Assembly (NCBI GenBank): GCA_900762815.1
Contig: CAAFHX010000074.1
Span: 1 to 46,212, forward strand
Direction: 5' to 3'
DNA length: 46,212 nt
DNA from: Candidatus Avelusimicrobium facis
Lineage (GTDB): Bacteria; Elusimicrobiota; Elusimicrobia; Elusimicrobiales; Elusimicrobiaceae
The position numbers and the translations under genes are program-made. The notes beneath the pieces were generated by a model. It did not search any database. It was not told the origin of the DNA and was given only the letters and a program-made list of their open reading frames with translations. How positions within the stretch are numbered: the first letter of the stretch is position 1; each line of letters begins with the position of its first letter. This document shows, one piece after another, positions 34,895-41,908 of the stretch.

Positions 34895-35601
34895 TTGTTT
34901 TTTGGCGTTTGATGGTGGCGTATTATCTTTGCGCCGTTTTGTTTTACAACTATCCTTTTATGGAATATGCCCGCCGCCGGCCCGTGTGGTCCGTGGTGTG
35001 GCAGGCGGTGTTGTTTTGTGTTTTGGGCGGTCTGCTGACTTGGCCGTGGATGAGTTTGCATTGGCCTTTGGCGGGCGTGTGGGAAGTGCCGGCGGCGCTC
35101 TGTTTGGCCTGCGTGGGCGTTTTCTATGCCTTGAATAATGCCTGGACGGTGCATTGCCGGCCGGGGCCCAAGCAGCATGCGCTGCGTTTTTTGTTGCATG
35201 ACGCGGCGGCGTGGATTTTTATTTTGTTGTGCGCCCCGTTGCATTCCTTGTATCAGACGGGCAACCCCGTGGCGGCGCCGTGGGCGGTGTTTACGGTAGC
35301 GGTGTTGGTGGTAACTAAGATTTTTAGCGTGTTTATCTACCGCGTGGAGCAAGATTTGTACGCGCGCGATTGCCCCAGCTTGGATGAGAGTTTTGTTACC
35401 ATGCTGGCGCGGCTGATTTTCTTTTTGATTGTACTGCTGCCCGGTTGGCGCTGGGTGGTGTGGTTCGTGGTGTGGTGGTGGGCCTGCCAAGTGGCACGCC
35501 GCAACCGGCTGCTGGATATTTCGCGCTTTGCGTTGTATTTCGGGGCGCTGGGGGCCACCGCGCTGGGATTTTTAGTGAAATGGAGCTTTTACTTACAATG
35601 A
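34891..35601 (+). CDS. polytopic membrane protein, unknown function
   Basis: 236 aa with about six or seven hydrophobic segments, rich in Trp (for example VVWFVVWWWACQVARRN). No family recognised. ATGA overlap with the kinase gene and ATGA overlap with the exonuclease gene show a tightly coupled three-gene operon. It could be an accessory to the sensor kinase, but that is inference from position. Confidence 0.75.
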   Translation: MIVFWRLMVAYYLCAVLFYNYPFMEYARRRPVWSVVWQAVLFCVLGGLLTWPWMSLHWPLAGVWEVPAALCLACVGVFYALNNAWTVHCRPGPKQHALRFLLHDAAAWIFILLCAPLHSLYQTGNPVAAPWAVFTVAVLVVTKIFSVFIYRVEQDLYARDCPSLDESFVTMLARLIFFLIVLLPGWRWVVWFVVWWWACQVARRNRLLDISRFALYFGALGATALGFLVKWSFYLQ

Positions 35602-36206
35602 CCCCGCTGCAAGAAGTAAAATTTGCTTGTTTGGATACGGAAACGACGGGCCTCTCGCCCTTAGCCGGCGGCAAGATTTGCGAAATTGCCGTCTCGCTCA
35701 GCCAAAACGGCCAAAAGCTGGAAGAGTTTACCACGCTGCTTAATCCGGGCATTCCCATGCACCCGGACGTTATTGCCATTCACGGCATTACCAATGAAAT
35801 GGTCCGCAATGCCCCGACGTATGCCGAGGTGTTGCCCCGGTTGCTGGCGCTGCTGGACGGCTGTGTTTTGGTGGCGCACAATGCCGAGTTTGACCTGGGC
35901 TTTCTGCGCGCCGAAACGGAAAATTGCGGCTTGCGTCTGCCGGATTACCCGGTGGTGGATACCTTAAAGCTGGCCCGCAAGAACGGGCGTTTCCAGCGCA
36001 ACAATTTGGGCGTTATCGCCACCGCCTTGGGCATAGACGCCGGCGGTGCGCACCGTGCCATGGCCGACGTGCGCATGACGGAAAAAGTGCTGTATTGCTT
36101 TCTGCATGATTTTGCACGCTGCGGCGTAAACTGCTTGGAGGAGCTGCAAAAATACCAGTTCAAGCGCCATGAAACGGCCGTGCTGGGCTTGACTCCGCTG
36201 CCGTGA
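35598..36206 (+). CDS. DnaQ-like DEDDh 3'-5' exonuclease
   Basis: 202 aa from the ATG at 35598 (ATGA overlap, GGAG 11 bases upstream); an ATG at 35580 would add six residues. ExoI motif CLDTETTGLSP (Asp and Glu), ExoII AHNAEFDLGFL (Asp) and ExoIII AHRAMADV (His and Asp) complete the DEDDh set. Similar to the PolC exonuclease domain and DnaQ epsilon. It may proofread for a polymerase III lacking that domain or act in repair. As PolA here seems to lack exonuclease residues, a proofreading partner elsewhere is plausible. Confidence 0.88.
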   Translation: MTPLQEVKFACLDTETTGLSPLAGGKICEIAVSLSQNGQKLEEFTTLLNPGIPMHPDVIAIHGITNEMVRNAPTYAEVLPRLLALLDGCVLVAHNAEFDLGFLRAETENCGLRLPDYPVVDTLKLARKNGRFQRNNLGVIATALGIDAGGAHRAMADVRMTEKVLYCFLHDFARCGVNCLEELQKYQFKRHETAVLGLTPLP

Positions 36207-36275
36207 CGCAGGACGAAAGACTTTCATATAATATATAAAAGGCCGCTCCGCGCGGCCCAAACAAGGAGAAAATTT

Positions 36276-37823
36276 ATGAAGAAAGTAGTGTTGATTATCC
36301 GCGACGGTTGGGGCGATGCCAAGCCCGGCAAGTACAATGCCGTCAGCCATGCCAAGACCCCGAATATGGACAAATATTTAGCCGCTTGGCCGCATACGCA
36401 AATTGAAGCCTCCGGCGAGCAGGTGGGTCTGCCGGCGGGGTATATGGGGTCTTCTGAAGTGGGGCACTTAAACATGGGGGCGGGGCGCATTGTGGTGCAA
36501 GAGCTCAAACGCCTCAAAGATACCATTGAAGACGGCTCTTTGTTTACCTCCGCTCCGTTTGCGGCGGCGATTGACAACTGTTTGCAACACCACAAGGCCT
36601 TGCATTTGATGGGGCTGGTGCAGGACGAAGGGGTGCACGCCCACCAGGACCATTTGTTCGCCATTTTGAAATATGCCGCCGAAAAGGGCATTCAACAAAT
36701 TTACATTCACTTCTTTTCCGACGGGCGCGATACGCCGCCGAAATCTTCCATCGGTTTTATCCGCCAATTAGAGGAACACATCAAGGCTTGCGGCGCGGGG
36801 CAGATTGCCACTATTCAGGGTCGCTACTACGCCATGGACCGCAGCGAAAATTGGAAGCTGACCGACGAGGCTTACAATTTGATTGTGCATGCCCAAGGCG
36901 CGCATGCGGCCACGGCGGAACAGGCCGTGCTGAGCGATTACGAAACCCTTAAAACGCCCGATGGCGGCGCTATGGTGGATGAGTACATCCCGCCGACGGT
37001 GCTGGGTGATTACAGGGGGATGAACGAGGGCGACAGCGTTATTTTCTTTAACTTCCGCCAAGACCGCGCCATTCAGCTGACCAAGGCGTTTATTGACCCG
37101 GCCTACCCCGGCAAAATTAACCGCGTGCCGTGCGTGTATTGCGGCCTGACCAAGTATTACGATTCTTTCCCCTACAATGCCTTGCCGTCTATGACCGACG
37201 GCGGCGGTATGGACCATTTGCTGGGGCAAGTGATTTCCGATGCGGGGCTCAAGCAGTTGCGCCTGGCCGAAACGCAGAAATTTAAACACGTTACTTCGTT
37301 CTTTAACGGCAAACAAATCCAGCCGTACAAAGGCGAGGACCGCATTGAAATCAAGGGCCGCTTTGACCCCGCCACCTTTGCCGACCACCCGGAAATGGAA
37401 GCTTACCGCGTGGCCGATGAAGCCGTCAAGCAGCTGCAGGATAGCAAGTATGACTTCATCGTCATCAATTTTGCCAACGGCGATATGGTGGGTCACACCG
37501 GCAATTTCAATTCCGTGGTCAAGGCCGTGGAAGTGGTGGATGAATGTGTGGGCAAGGTAACCGAGGCGGCTTTGGCCAAGGGCTATGCGGTGATGATTAC
37601 CGCCGACCATGGCAATGCCGAAGAAATGTGGGACGAAAAAATCAATATGCCCAAAACCGCGCACACTACCAATTTGGTGGACTTTGTATACGTCAACCCC
37701 GCTGAGCCCCAGGTAAAAATGGCCGCCACCGGCAATCTGGGGGATATTGCCGTGACGGTGCTGGATGTCATGGGCTTGCAAAAGCCCGTTGACATGACGG
37801 CCAAGGACCTGATTGTTAGATAG
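36276..37823 (+). CDS. gpmI: 2,3-bisphosphoglycerate-independent phosphoglycerate mutase
   Basis: 515 aa, family length. Alkaline-phosphatase fold with metal-binding IIRDGWG at the N-terminus, catalytic Ser60 in GSSEVGHLNMGAGR, HFFSDGRDTPP, and TADHGNAEEMWD for the second metal site. It interconverts 3- and 2-phosphoglycerate with Mn2+. Upstream lie TATAAT (36227-36232), a GC hairpin (GGCCGC...GCGGCC, about 36241-36257) and AAGGAG, giving a monocistronic unit with a structured leader. Confidence 0.97.
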   Translation: MKKVVLIIRDGWGDAKPGKYNAVSHAKTPNMDKYLAAWPHTQIEASGEQVGLPAGYMGSSEVGHLNMGAGRIVVQELKRLKDTIEDGSLFTSAPFAAAIDNCLQHHKALHLMGLVQDEGVHAHQDHLFAILKYAAEKGIQQIYIHFFSDGRDTPPKSSIGFIRQLEEHIKACGAGQIATIQGRYYAMDRSENWKLTDEAYNLIVHAQGAHAATAEQAVLSDYETLKTPDGGAMVDEYIPPTVLGDYRGMNEGDSVIFFNFRQDRAIQLTKAFIDPAYPGKINRVPCVYCGLTKYYDSFPYNALPSMTDGGGMDHLLGQVISDAGLKQLRLAETQKFKHVTSFFNGKQIQPYKGEDRIEIKGRFDPATFADHPEMEAYRVADEAVKQLQDSKYDFIVINFANGDMVGHTGNFNSVVKAVEVVDECVGKVTEAALAKGYAVMITADHGNAEEMWDEKINMPKTAHTTNLVDFVYVNPAEPQVKMAATGNLGDIAVTVLDVMGLQKPVDMTAKDLIVR

Positions 37824-37848
37824 CTGTTCTTGTTGTTAATAAAATAAA

Positions 37849-37960
37849 GTCATCCCCGAGGGTTTCTGTCGGGGATCTTCGTCTGATTAAATAAAATGAG
37901 GAAAAACCTCTTTGAGTAAATATCAGCGGAAGATTCCCGACAACATTCCTCGGGAATGAC
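37849..37960. repeat. palindromic repeat element (GTCAT...ATGAC) beside the GIY-YIG gene
   Basis: Left arm 37849-37880 and right arm 37929-37960 are inverted, matching at 26 of 32 positions; each arm can itself fold (CCCGAGG...TCGGG). The right end provides an ATG 24 bases ahead of the likely nuclease start. The centre is AT-rich. Related copies are at 38670, 38959 and 41513, with a half copy at 8851. Confidence 0.8.
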
Positions 37961-37979
37961 ATTTTTAATTAACGGCTTT

Positions 37980-38270
37980 ATGTATTGTGTATATATTTTG
38001 ACGAATAAAAACCACACTGTGTTGTATATCGGCGTAACCAGCAATTTACCGGGCCGTATATATCAACATCAGAATAAATGGGTAGAGAGTTTTTCTTCCC
38101 GTTATCAAGTTTGTAAGTTGGTATATTTTGAGACTTATGAAGATATCTTAACGGCAATAGAACGGGAAAAACAATTAAAAAGCTGGAACCGCGCGTGGAA
38201 AGAAAGGCTGATTTCTCAAGCAAATCCCGCTTGGCAAGATTTAACGAATGAGTGGGGATTTGAATTGTAA
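37980..38270 (+). CDS. GIY-YIG single-domain nuclease (UPF0213-like)
   Basis: 96 aa from MYCVYILTNKNHT. The GIY-YIG pair appears as VYIL...LYIGVTSNLPGRIYQHQ, with the Arg, Tyr and following Glu of the family (YEDILTAIEREKQLKSW). It is a small metal-dependent endonuclease fold; members of this subfamily have no settled function. Its base composition is more AT-rich than its neighbours, and a palindromic repeat ends 19 bases before its start, which suggests transfer with or mobilisation of the repeat. The ribosome site is weak. Confidence 0.88.
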   Translation: MYCVYILTNKNHTVLYIGVTSNLPGRIYQHQNKWVESFSSRYQVCKLVYFETYEDILTAIEREKQLKSWNRAWKERLISQANPAWQDLTNEWGFEL

Positions 38271-38273
38271 TAT

Positions 38274-38501
38274 ATGGAAACTTATTTTAAAGTCAAGGTG
38301 CATGCGGATGAAAAGCGGGAAAAGCTGCTGCAAAAGTCCGCCGACACCTTTGAAATTTGGGTGAAGGCCCCGGCCGAACGCGGGTTGGCCAATGCCGCCG
38401 TGCGTGCGGCGCTGGCAGCGCATTTGGGCGTGGCGGAAAATAAGTTGAGTCTTATCAAAGGGGCCACCTCTCCGGCCAAAATCTTTCTGCTCCGTCCGTA
38501 A
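38274..38501 (+). CDS. DUF167/YggU family protein (UPF0235)
   Basis: 75 aa. FKVKVHADEKREKL, FEIWVKAPAERGLANAAV and SLIKGATSPAKIFLL follow the YggU family pattern (conserved KAPAxxGxAN and GxxSRxK-like, here GATSPAK). Small alpha/beta protein of unknown biochemical role. It starts 3 bases after the GIY-YIG stop. The usual Arg of the SRxK motif is replaced. Confidence 0.85.
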   Translation: METYFKVKVHADEKREKLLQKSADTFEIWVKAPAERGLANAAVRAALAAHLGVAENKLSLIKGATSPAKIFLLRP

Positions 38502-38669
38502 ATTTTTCTTTTTCATAAGCGCTGCTGTGTGAACGATACAAAGGTAGAACAACGAAAGCGGTTGAGTTTCCCGAACGCTGTGCGCCGTAACCGCTTCGGG
38601 GATGAGCCTAATTTTTATAACAGCCTTAGCCTGATTGTTGTTTGCTTTTCTATCGTAAAATAAAACAAG

Positions 38670-38785
38670 GTCATCCTGAAAAGTTGTAGTTCAGGATCTT
38701 CCATTTTCCTAGTAGTGGTCGTTGTCTTTATTAAATAAACAACAGGGAAAATGGAAGATGCTGAGCAGGGACACCTCAGCATGAC
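38670..38785. repeat. palindromic repeat element, copy R3
   Basis: Starts GTCATCCTGAA and ends CTCAGCATGAC. The arms pair around an AT-rich centre (AAGATGC and TCTTCCATTTTCC are inverted). Bases 38667-38753 match 41513-41599 with about four differences, and homology continues some 35 bases upstream. The intergenic region 38502-38910 contains this repeat and the pilin 3 leader; I see no gene in it. Confidence 0.85.
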
Positions 38786-38842
38786 CTTAAAATGATATTT
38801 TTTGTTTTGTCGTCGTAAAAGTTGGCACTGCCATTTAAAACA

Positions 38843-38910
38843 CTTGCGCAATGTTTTTTTTTTGATTTATTTTTTGTATATGCGAAATTTAGCAAAAAAG
38901 GAACTTCACT
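38843..38910 (+). promoter_or_regulatory. conserved pilin leader 3 (T10 tract)
   Basis: CTTGCGCAATG, ten T (38854-38863), TATA, GCGAAATTTAGC, AAAAAAGGA. The right arm of the inverted repeat is intact but the left arm is degraded (GATTTATTT). Similarity to leader 1 extends about 40 bases further upstream (TTTTGTTTTGTCGTCGT). Confidence 0.6.
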
Positions 38911-39537
38911 ATGAACAATCGTTCTACAGGCCGTTTAGGCCGTCTATTCCTTAACGCCGTCACCCTGGAGTGCCGTAGTCCAGGGTCTGTCTTTCATAAA
39001 ATAAGGAACACAACAGATCCTGGACTAAAACCTTCCGGGATGACCTTATGTGATGAATGGCGAAGCGGCTTTACGCTCATTGAATTACTTGTGGTCGTCC
39101 TCATCATCGGCATACTTTCCGCCATCGCGCTGCCGCAGTATAACCGGGCCGTGTTAAAGTCCCGTGCGGCGCAGCTGGTGGTGTTTGCCAAGCATTTTAA
39201 GGACTTATGCGAGGTCTCCAAAATGGCCGGCGGCACATGCGCCCGCTTGGAGGATATGGGCTGGGATTACCCCCTGCAAAATTACAGTATAAACAGCGAA
39301 GGGTTGGAACAGTTGACCATAAACGGTTTTACCCTGCACCACCACGGAACAAGTTTTGCCGCTTATATGCAGCGCGGTTCGGGATTATACTTGTTGGCGG
39401 AGTTCCCCCGGGTTCATTGCATGGCCTATGCAGATAAGCCGGACGCCAACTCCGTCTGCCAAAGTTTGGGTGGGGTTTATAAAGAGGATATTGCGGATGC
39501 CGATGGCAACCCTATCAAGAGATATCTTTTGTTTTAA
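38911..39537 (+). CDS. type IV pilin-like protein 3 with repeat inserted in its leader
   Basis: 208 aa. It begins MNNRSTGRLG like the other pilins, then carries 42 extra residues (11-52) encoded by a palindromic repeat, and resumes at Gly53 with FTLIELLVVVLIIGILSAI. The prepilin cleavage site is therefore after Gly53, giving an abnormally long leader. A second in-frame ATG inside the insert (39040) would give a 10-residue leader MTLCDEWRSG, close to normal size, but has no clear ribosome site. The mature part has a Cys-containing globular domain like the paralogs. The reading frame has survived the insertion, so the protein may still be made. Confidence 0.85.
   Translation: MNNRSTGRLGRLFLNAVTLECRSPGSVFHKIRNTTDPGLKPSGMTLCDEWRSGFTLIELLVVVLIIGILSAIALPQYNRAVLKSRAAQLVVFAKHFKDLCEVSKMAGGTCARLEDMGWDYPLQNYSINSEGLEQLTINGFTLHHHGTSFAAYMQRGSGLYLLAEFPRVHCMAYADKPDANSVCQSLGGVYKEDIADADGNPIKRYLLF
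38959..39044. repeat. palindromic repeat element inside pilin gene 3
   Basis: 86 bases. Left arm from GTCACCCTGGAG and right arm to CCGGGATGAC are inverted over about 32 bases with roughly eight differences; inner CCAGG/CCTGG hairpins are present in each arm. Same family as 37849, 38670 and 41513. Length plus flanks keep the pilin frame open. Confidence 0.82.
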
Positions 39538-39540
39538 TGC

Positions 39541-39569
39541 TTGCATCGGGCCGGATTATTTGTTACAAT
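39541..39569 (+). promoter_or_regulatory. candidate promoter of the rpsF leader/small RNA
   Basis: TTGCAT (39541-39546), 17-base spacer, TACAAT (39564-39569). Start point expected near 39576. Confidence 0.5.
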
Positions 39570-39575
39570 AAACCT

Positions 39576-39670
39576 AAGGAAAGAATCGCCCGGGCCGCAG
39601 GTGAGTCAGTGCCCAAAAGAGATTCAATGAACCCACGCGAGGCGGTAGCAAACGCCTTGTGAGGTTTTTT
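39576..39670 (+). ncRNA. candidate structured RNA or attenuator leader upstream of rpsF
   Basis: About 95 GC-rich bases between a promoter-like pair and a strong terminator, ahead of the ribosomal protein operon. A GGGC...GCCC pairing at about 39594-39615 precedes the terminator stem. I do not recognise the class; it lacks the conserved SRP RNA motif. It could be an S6/S18 autoregulatory leader or an independent small RNA. Confidence 0.4.
39633..39670 (+). terminator. intrinsic terminator upstream of rpsF
   Basis: A stem of about 11 pairs with one mismatch (39633-39644 with 39653-39664), loop GTAGCAAA, then six T (39665-39670). Confidence 0.75.
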
Positions 39671-39696
39671 GTCTGAAAAATCAGAGAAGAAAATAG

Positions 39697-39702
39697 TATA
39701 AT
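39697..39702 (+). promoter_or_regulatory. TATAAT adjacent to the rpsF start
   Basis: Perfect -10 hexamer ending six bases before the rpsF ATG; there is no clear -35 and no Shine-Dalgarno. If used, the operon mRNA is leaderless. Confidence 0.4.
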
Positions 39703-39708
39703 AAACCT

Positions 39709-40026
39709 ATGAGAACGTACGAAACTGTAACGATTGTAAAACCGCAGCTTTCCGATATGGAAGTGGCGCAGTTCGTGACCAATGTAAAAGAATTGGTCGC
39801 CAAGAACGGTGGCGAAGTCACCAGCGAAGAAAAATTGGGCAGAAGAAAATTCACCCATGACGTGAACCACGTCCGCGACGGCTTCTACCTCTATTTGAAA
39901 TTCAAGGCCCAACCGACCTTTATCAAGGTATGGGATGAAACCATGAAACTCAACGAAAAAGTGTTGCGCTCTATGGTAATGTTGGCCAGCGAAATCAAGG
40001 CCAAACCGACCCCGGTGGCCAAATAA
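39709..40026 (+). CDS. rpsF: 30S ribosomal protein S6
   Basis: 105 aa. MRTYETVTIVKPQLSD and RKFTHDVNHVRDGFYLYLKF are characteristic; the C-terminal half ends KAKPTPVAK. S6 pairs with S18 on the 30S platform. First gene of rpsF-ssb-rpsR-rplI, a conserved bacterial order. No ribosome site lies in the normal window; see the upstream TATAAT and attenuator-like hairpin. Confidence 0.95.
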   Translation: MRTYETVTIVKPQLSDMEVAQFVTNVKELVAKNGGEVTSEEKLGRRKFTHDVNHVRDGFYLYLKFKAQPTFIKVWDETMKLNEKVLRSMVMLASEIKAKPTPVAK

Positions 40027-40035
40027 GAGGCGTCT

Positions 40036-40494
40036 ATGGCTGGGCAAATCAAACTACCGGAGCAAAACCAAGTCATCGTCGCGGGACGCTTAACGCGGGA
40101 CCCGAACGTGGCCTTTACCCAAAAAGGGCAGGCAGTGTGCCGCTTTGACGTGGCCGTGAACCGCCGCTATTTGGACCAGGCCTCCAACGAATGGAAAGAC
40201 GATGTGGTGTTTGTGCCCGTCGTCGTTTGGGCCGCCGCAGCCGAACGCGCCAAGGACCGCTTGAAAAAAGGCACCCCGGTGTACGTGGAAGGCCGCTTAA
40301 CCAGCAGCGAATATACGGACAAGGCCACGGGCCAAGTGCGCCGCTCGCTGCAGATTACCTGCCGCCGCCTGCAGATTTTGGAGAGCAACTTCTCCGGCGG
40401 GGCGGATGTTTCCGCCGCACAGCCGGCCGCCAAAGACGATGTCCCTTCCGTGGATGTGGATCAGCCCGTCATGGAAGATGATGTGCCTTTTTAA
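40036..40494 (+). CDS. ssb: single-stranded DNA-binding protein
   Basis: 152 aa. OB fold: NQVIVAGRLTRDPNVAFT, VCRFDVAVNRRY, VPVVVWAAAAERAKDRLKKG and PVYVEGRLTSSEY. A short disordered linker and acidic tip ending MEDDVPF form the protein-interaction tail. It coats ssDNA during replication and repair. It sits between rpsF and rpsR as in many bacteria; AGAGG precedes the start. Confidence 0.96.
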   Translation: MAGQIKLPEQNQVIVAGRLTRDPNVAFTQKGQAVCRFDVAVNRRYLDQASNEWKDDVVFVPVVVWAAAAERAKDRLKKGTPVYVEGRLTSSEYTDKATGQVRRSLQITCRRLQILESNFSGGADVSAAQPAAKDDVPSVDVDQPVMEDDVPF

Positions 40495-40524
40495 ACTTTA
40501 ATAACAAATAAGAGGGAAGTTAAC

Positions 40525-40836
40525 ATGTCTGAAGAAATGAAAACCAATGCAGCTCCCGCCGCCGCTCCTGCGGCCGGCAGACCGGAAAGACCGGCCAGAC
40601 CGTTTATGAAGAAACGCTTTGAAAGCCGCCGCAAGGTGTGCAAAGTCTGCGCTGAGAAAATTGAGAATGTAGATTACAAAAATTTCCAGTTCGTCAAATC
40701 CTTCACGATGGAAAGTGGGAAGATTCTCTCCCGCCGCATCACCGGCACCTGCGCCAAACACCAGCGCCAAATTACCAAAGCCATCAAGCGCGACCGCAAT
40801 TTGGCTATCTTGCCGTACTCGTTGCCGAAAAAATAA
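40525..40836 (+). CDS. rpsR: 30S ribosomal protein S18
   Basis: 103 aa, longer than most S18 because of an Ala/Pro-rich N-terminal stretch of about 30 residues. The core has CKVCAEKIENVDYKN (a zinc-type Cys pair), then SRRITGTCAKHQRQITKAI, the conserved rRNA-binding segment. AGAGGGAAG precedes the start. Confidence 0.95.
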   Translation: MSEEMKTNAAPAAAPAAGRPERPARPFMKKRFESRRKVCKVCAEKIENVDYKNFQFVKSFTMESGKILSRRITGTCAKHQRQITKAIKRDRNLAILPYSLPKK

Positions 40837-40855
40837 GTGTTAGGGAGAATTTGAA

Positions 40856-41353
40856 ATGAAAGTAATTTTGAGACAAAACGTAAAGAACCTGGGCATGGCC
40901 GGCGACATTGTGGAAGTGAAGAACGGCTACGCCAGAAACTTCCTGGTGCCGCAGAATTTGGCCGAAATCGCCACCCCGGGTGCCGTGAAAAATTGGCAGC
41001 TGGGTGCCGAGCGCCGTGCCAAAAAAATTGAAGCCGAGCTGAAAGAAGCCCGCGCCATCGCCGAAAAATTGGAAGGTATTGTGTTGCCTTTTACCAAAAC
41101 CGTCAACAGCGACGGAGTGGTGTTCGGCTCTGTCAACAAGGCCGACATCTTTAAGGCCTTGACCGCTTTGGGCCACAAAATTGCCAAGGACAACATTGAG
41201 CTCAACATGCCGGTGAAAGCCTTGGGCGAAACCGAAGTGGGCATTTATTTGAAACCCACCGTGACGGCCAAAATCAAAGTGAAAATTGAAGCTTTGACCG
41301 AAGTCGCCGAGACGATTCCCGACGCCAAAGCCGAAACGGCTGAAGCCAAATAA
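40856..41353 (+). CDS. rplI: 50S ribosomal protein L9
   Basis: 165 aa. N-terminal MKVILRQNVKNLGMAGDIVEV and NGYARNFLVPQ are diagnostic, followed by the long connecting helix and the C-terminal domain; a short acidic Ala/Glu tail is added. Last gene of the operon, with a terminator after it. Confidence 0.97.
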   Translation: MKVILRQNVKNLGMAGDIVEVKNGYARNFLVPQNLAEIATPGAVKNWQLGAERRAKKIEAELKEARAIAEKLEGIVLPFTKTVNSDGVVFGSVNKADIFKALTALGHKIAKDNIELNMPVKALGETEVGIYLKPTVTAKIKVKIEALTEVAETIPDAKAETAEAK

Positions 41354-41411
41354 CAACGCTCGGCGCTTGCGCCGTCCGTCAGAGCTTCCGTAGGTGAGTT
41401 CTCTGATTTAG

Positions 41412-41445
41412 GGCCTGTGTGGTACTGCCGCACAGGTCCTTTTTT
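41412..41445 (+). terminator. intrinsic terminator of the rpsF-rplI operon
   Basis: Stem GGCCTGTG.../...CGCACAGGTCC (41412-41439), followed by six T. Confidence 0.8.
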
Positions 41446-41512
41446 GTTCCCGCAGGTTGTGAGCGGGAAGCCCGGACTTATTGCCGTTTGTCTTTCTGCC
41501 GTTAAATAAAAT

Positions 41513-41599
41513 AAGGTCATCCTGAAAAGTTGTAGTTCAGGATCTTCCATTTTTCTAGTAGTGGTCGTTGCCTTTATTGAATAAACGACAGGGAAAATG
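41513..41599. repeat. palindromic repeat element, left part only (copy R5)
   Basis: Nearly identical to 38667-38753 (about four differences), but the right arm (CTCAGCATGAC) is missing; the sequence passes directly into the pilin-like remnant. Confidence 0.85.
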
Positions 41600-41795
41600 G
41601 CAACACTTTTTGGCCTTTATACCCATACGGAAGGGCAGCGAATATACATTGCTTTCTTGTACGGACTGTAGTGCTTGGGGTAATAAACACGGCATTTGGT
41701 ACCACGGATGTGTTACGCAGGAGACGGATATCGGTCGCAAAATTTGCAAGGGGTTGGAAGGTAGCGGCTGGAAATATATGGATACACTACTGTAG
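41600..41795 (+). pseudogene. C-terminal remnant of a type IV pilin-like gene
   Basis: An open frame that begins inside the repeat and reads ...LLSCTDCSAWGNKHG..., CVTQETDIGRKICKGLEGSG, KYMDTLL, then stop. The Cys spacing and the xxxCxxLxG pattern just before the end recall the C-termini of pilins 1-3 (RVCLSLGA, QACASLGG, SVCQSLGG). No start codon with a ribosome site and no hydrophobic prepilin helix remain. The repeat appears to have replaced the 5' part. It is followed by its own terminator. The pilin assignment is inferred from a short match. Confidence 0.5.
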
Positions 41796-41821
41796 CAGAT
41801 CTGTTTTTAATAACTTTTCAG

Positions 41822-41842
41822 GCGGCCGAAAGGCCGCTTTTT
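41822..41842 (+). terminator. intrinsic terminator
   Basis: Perfect GCGGCC-GAAA-GGCCGC hairpin, then five T. Confidence 0.88.
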
Positions 41843-41908
41843 GTTTGACACGCTTTGCGGGGTTTTATACCATATGAGAGAGAGGATTTTATCTATACAG
41901 GAGTTTTT

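Noticed and set aside
39576..39670. SRP RNA or a known riboswitch class
   Set aside because: The conserved SRP tetraloop/bulge motif and the riboswitch core motifs I know are absent; left as an unassigned candidate.
41671..41877. Second small plus-strand gene after rplI
   Set aside because: Overlaps the pilin remnant in another frame, runs through its terminator and lacks a ribosome site.
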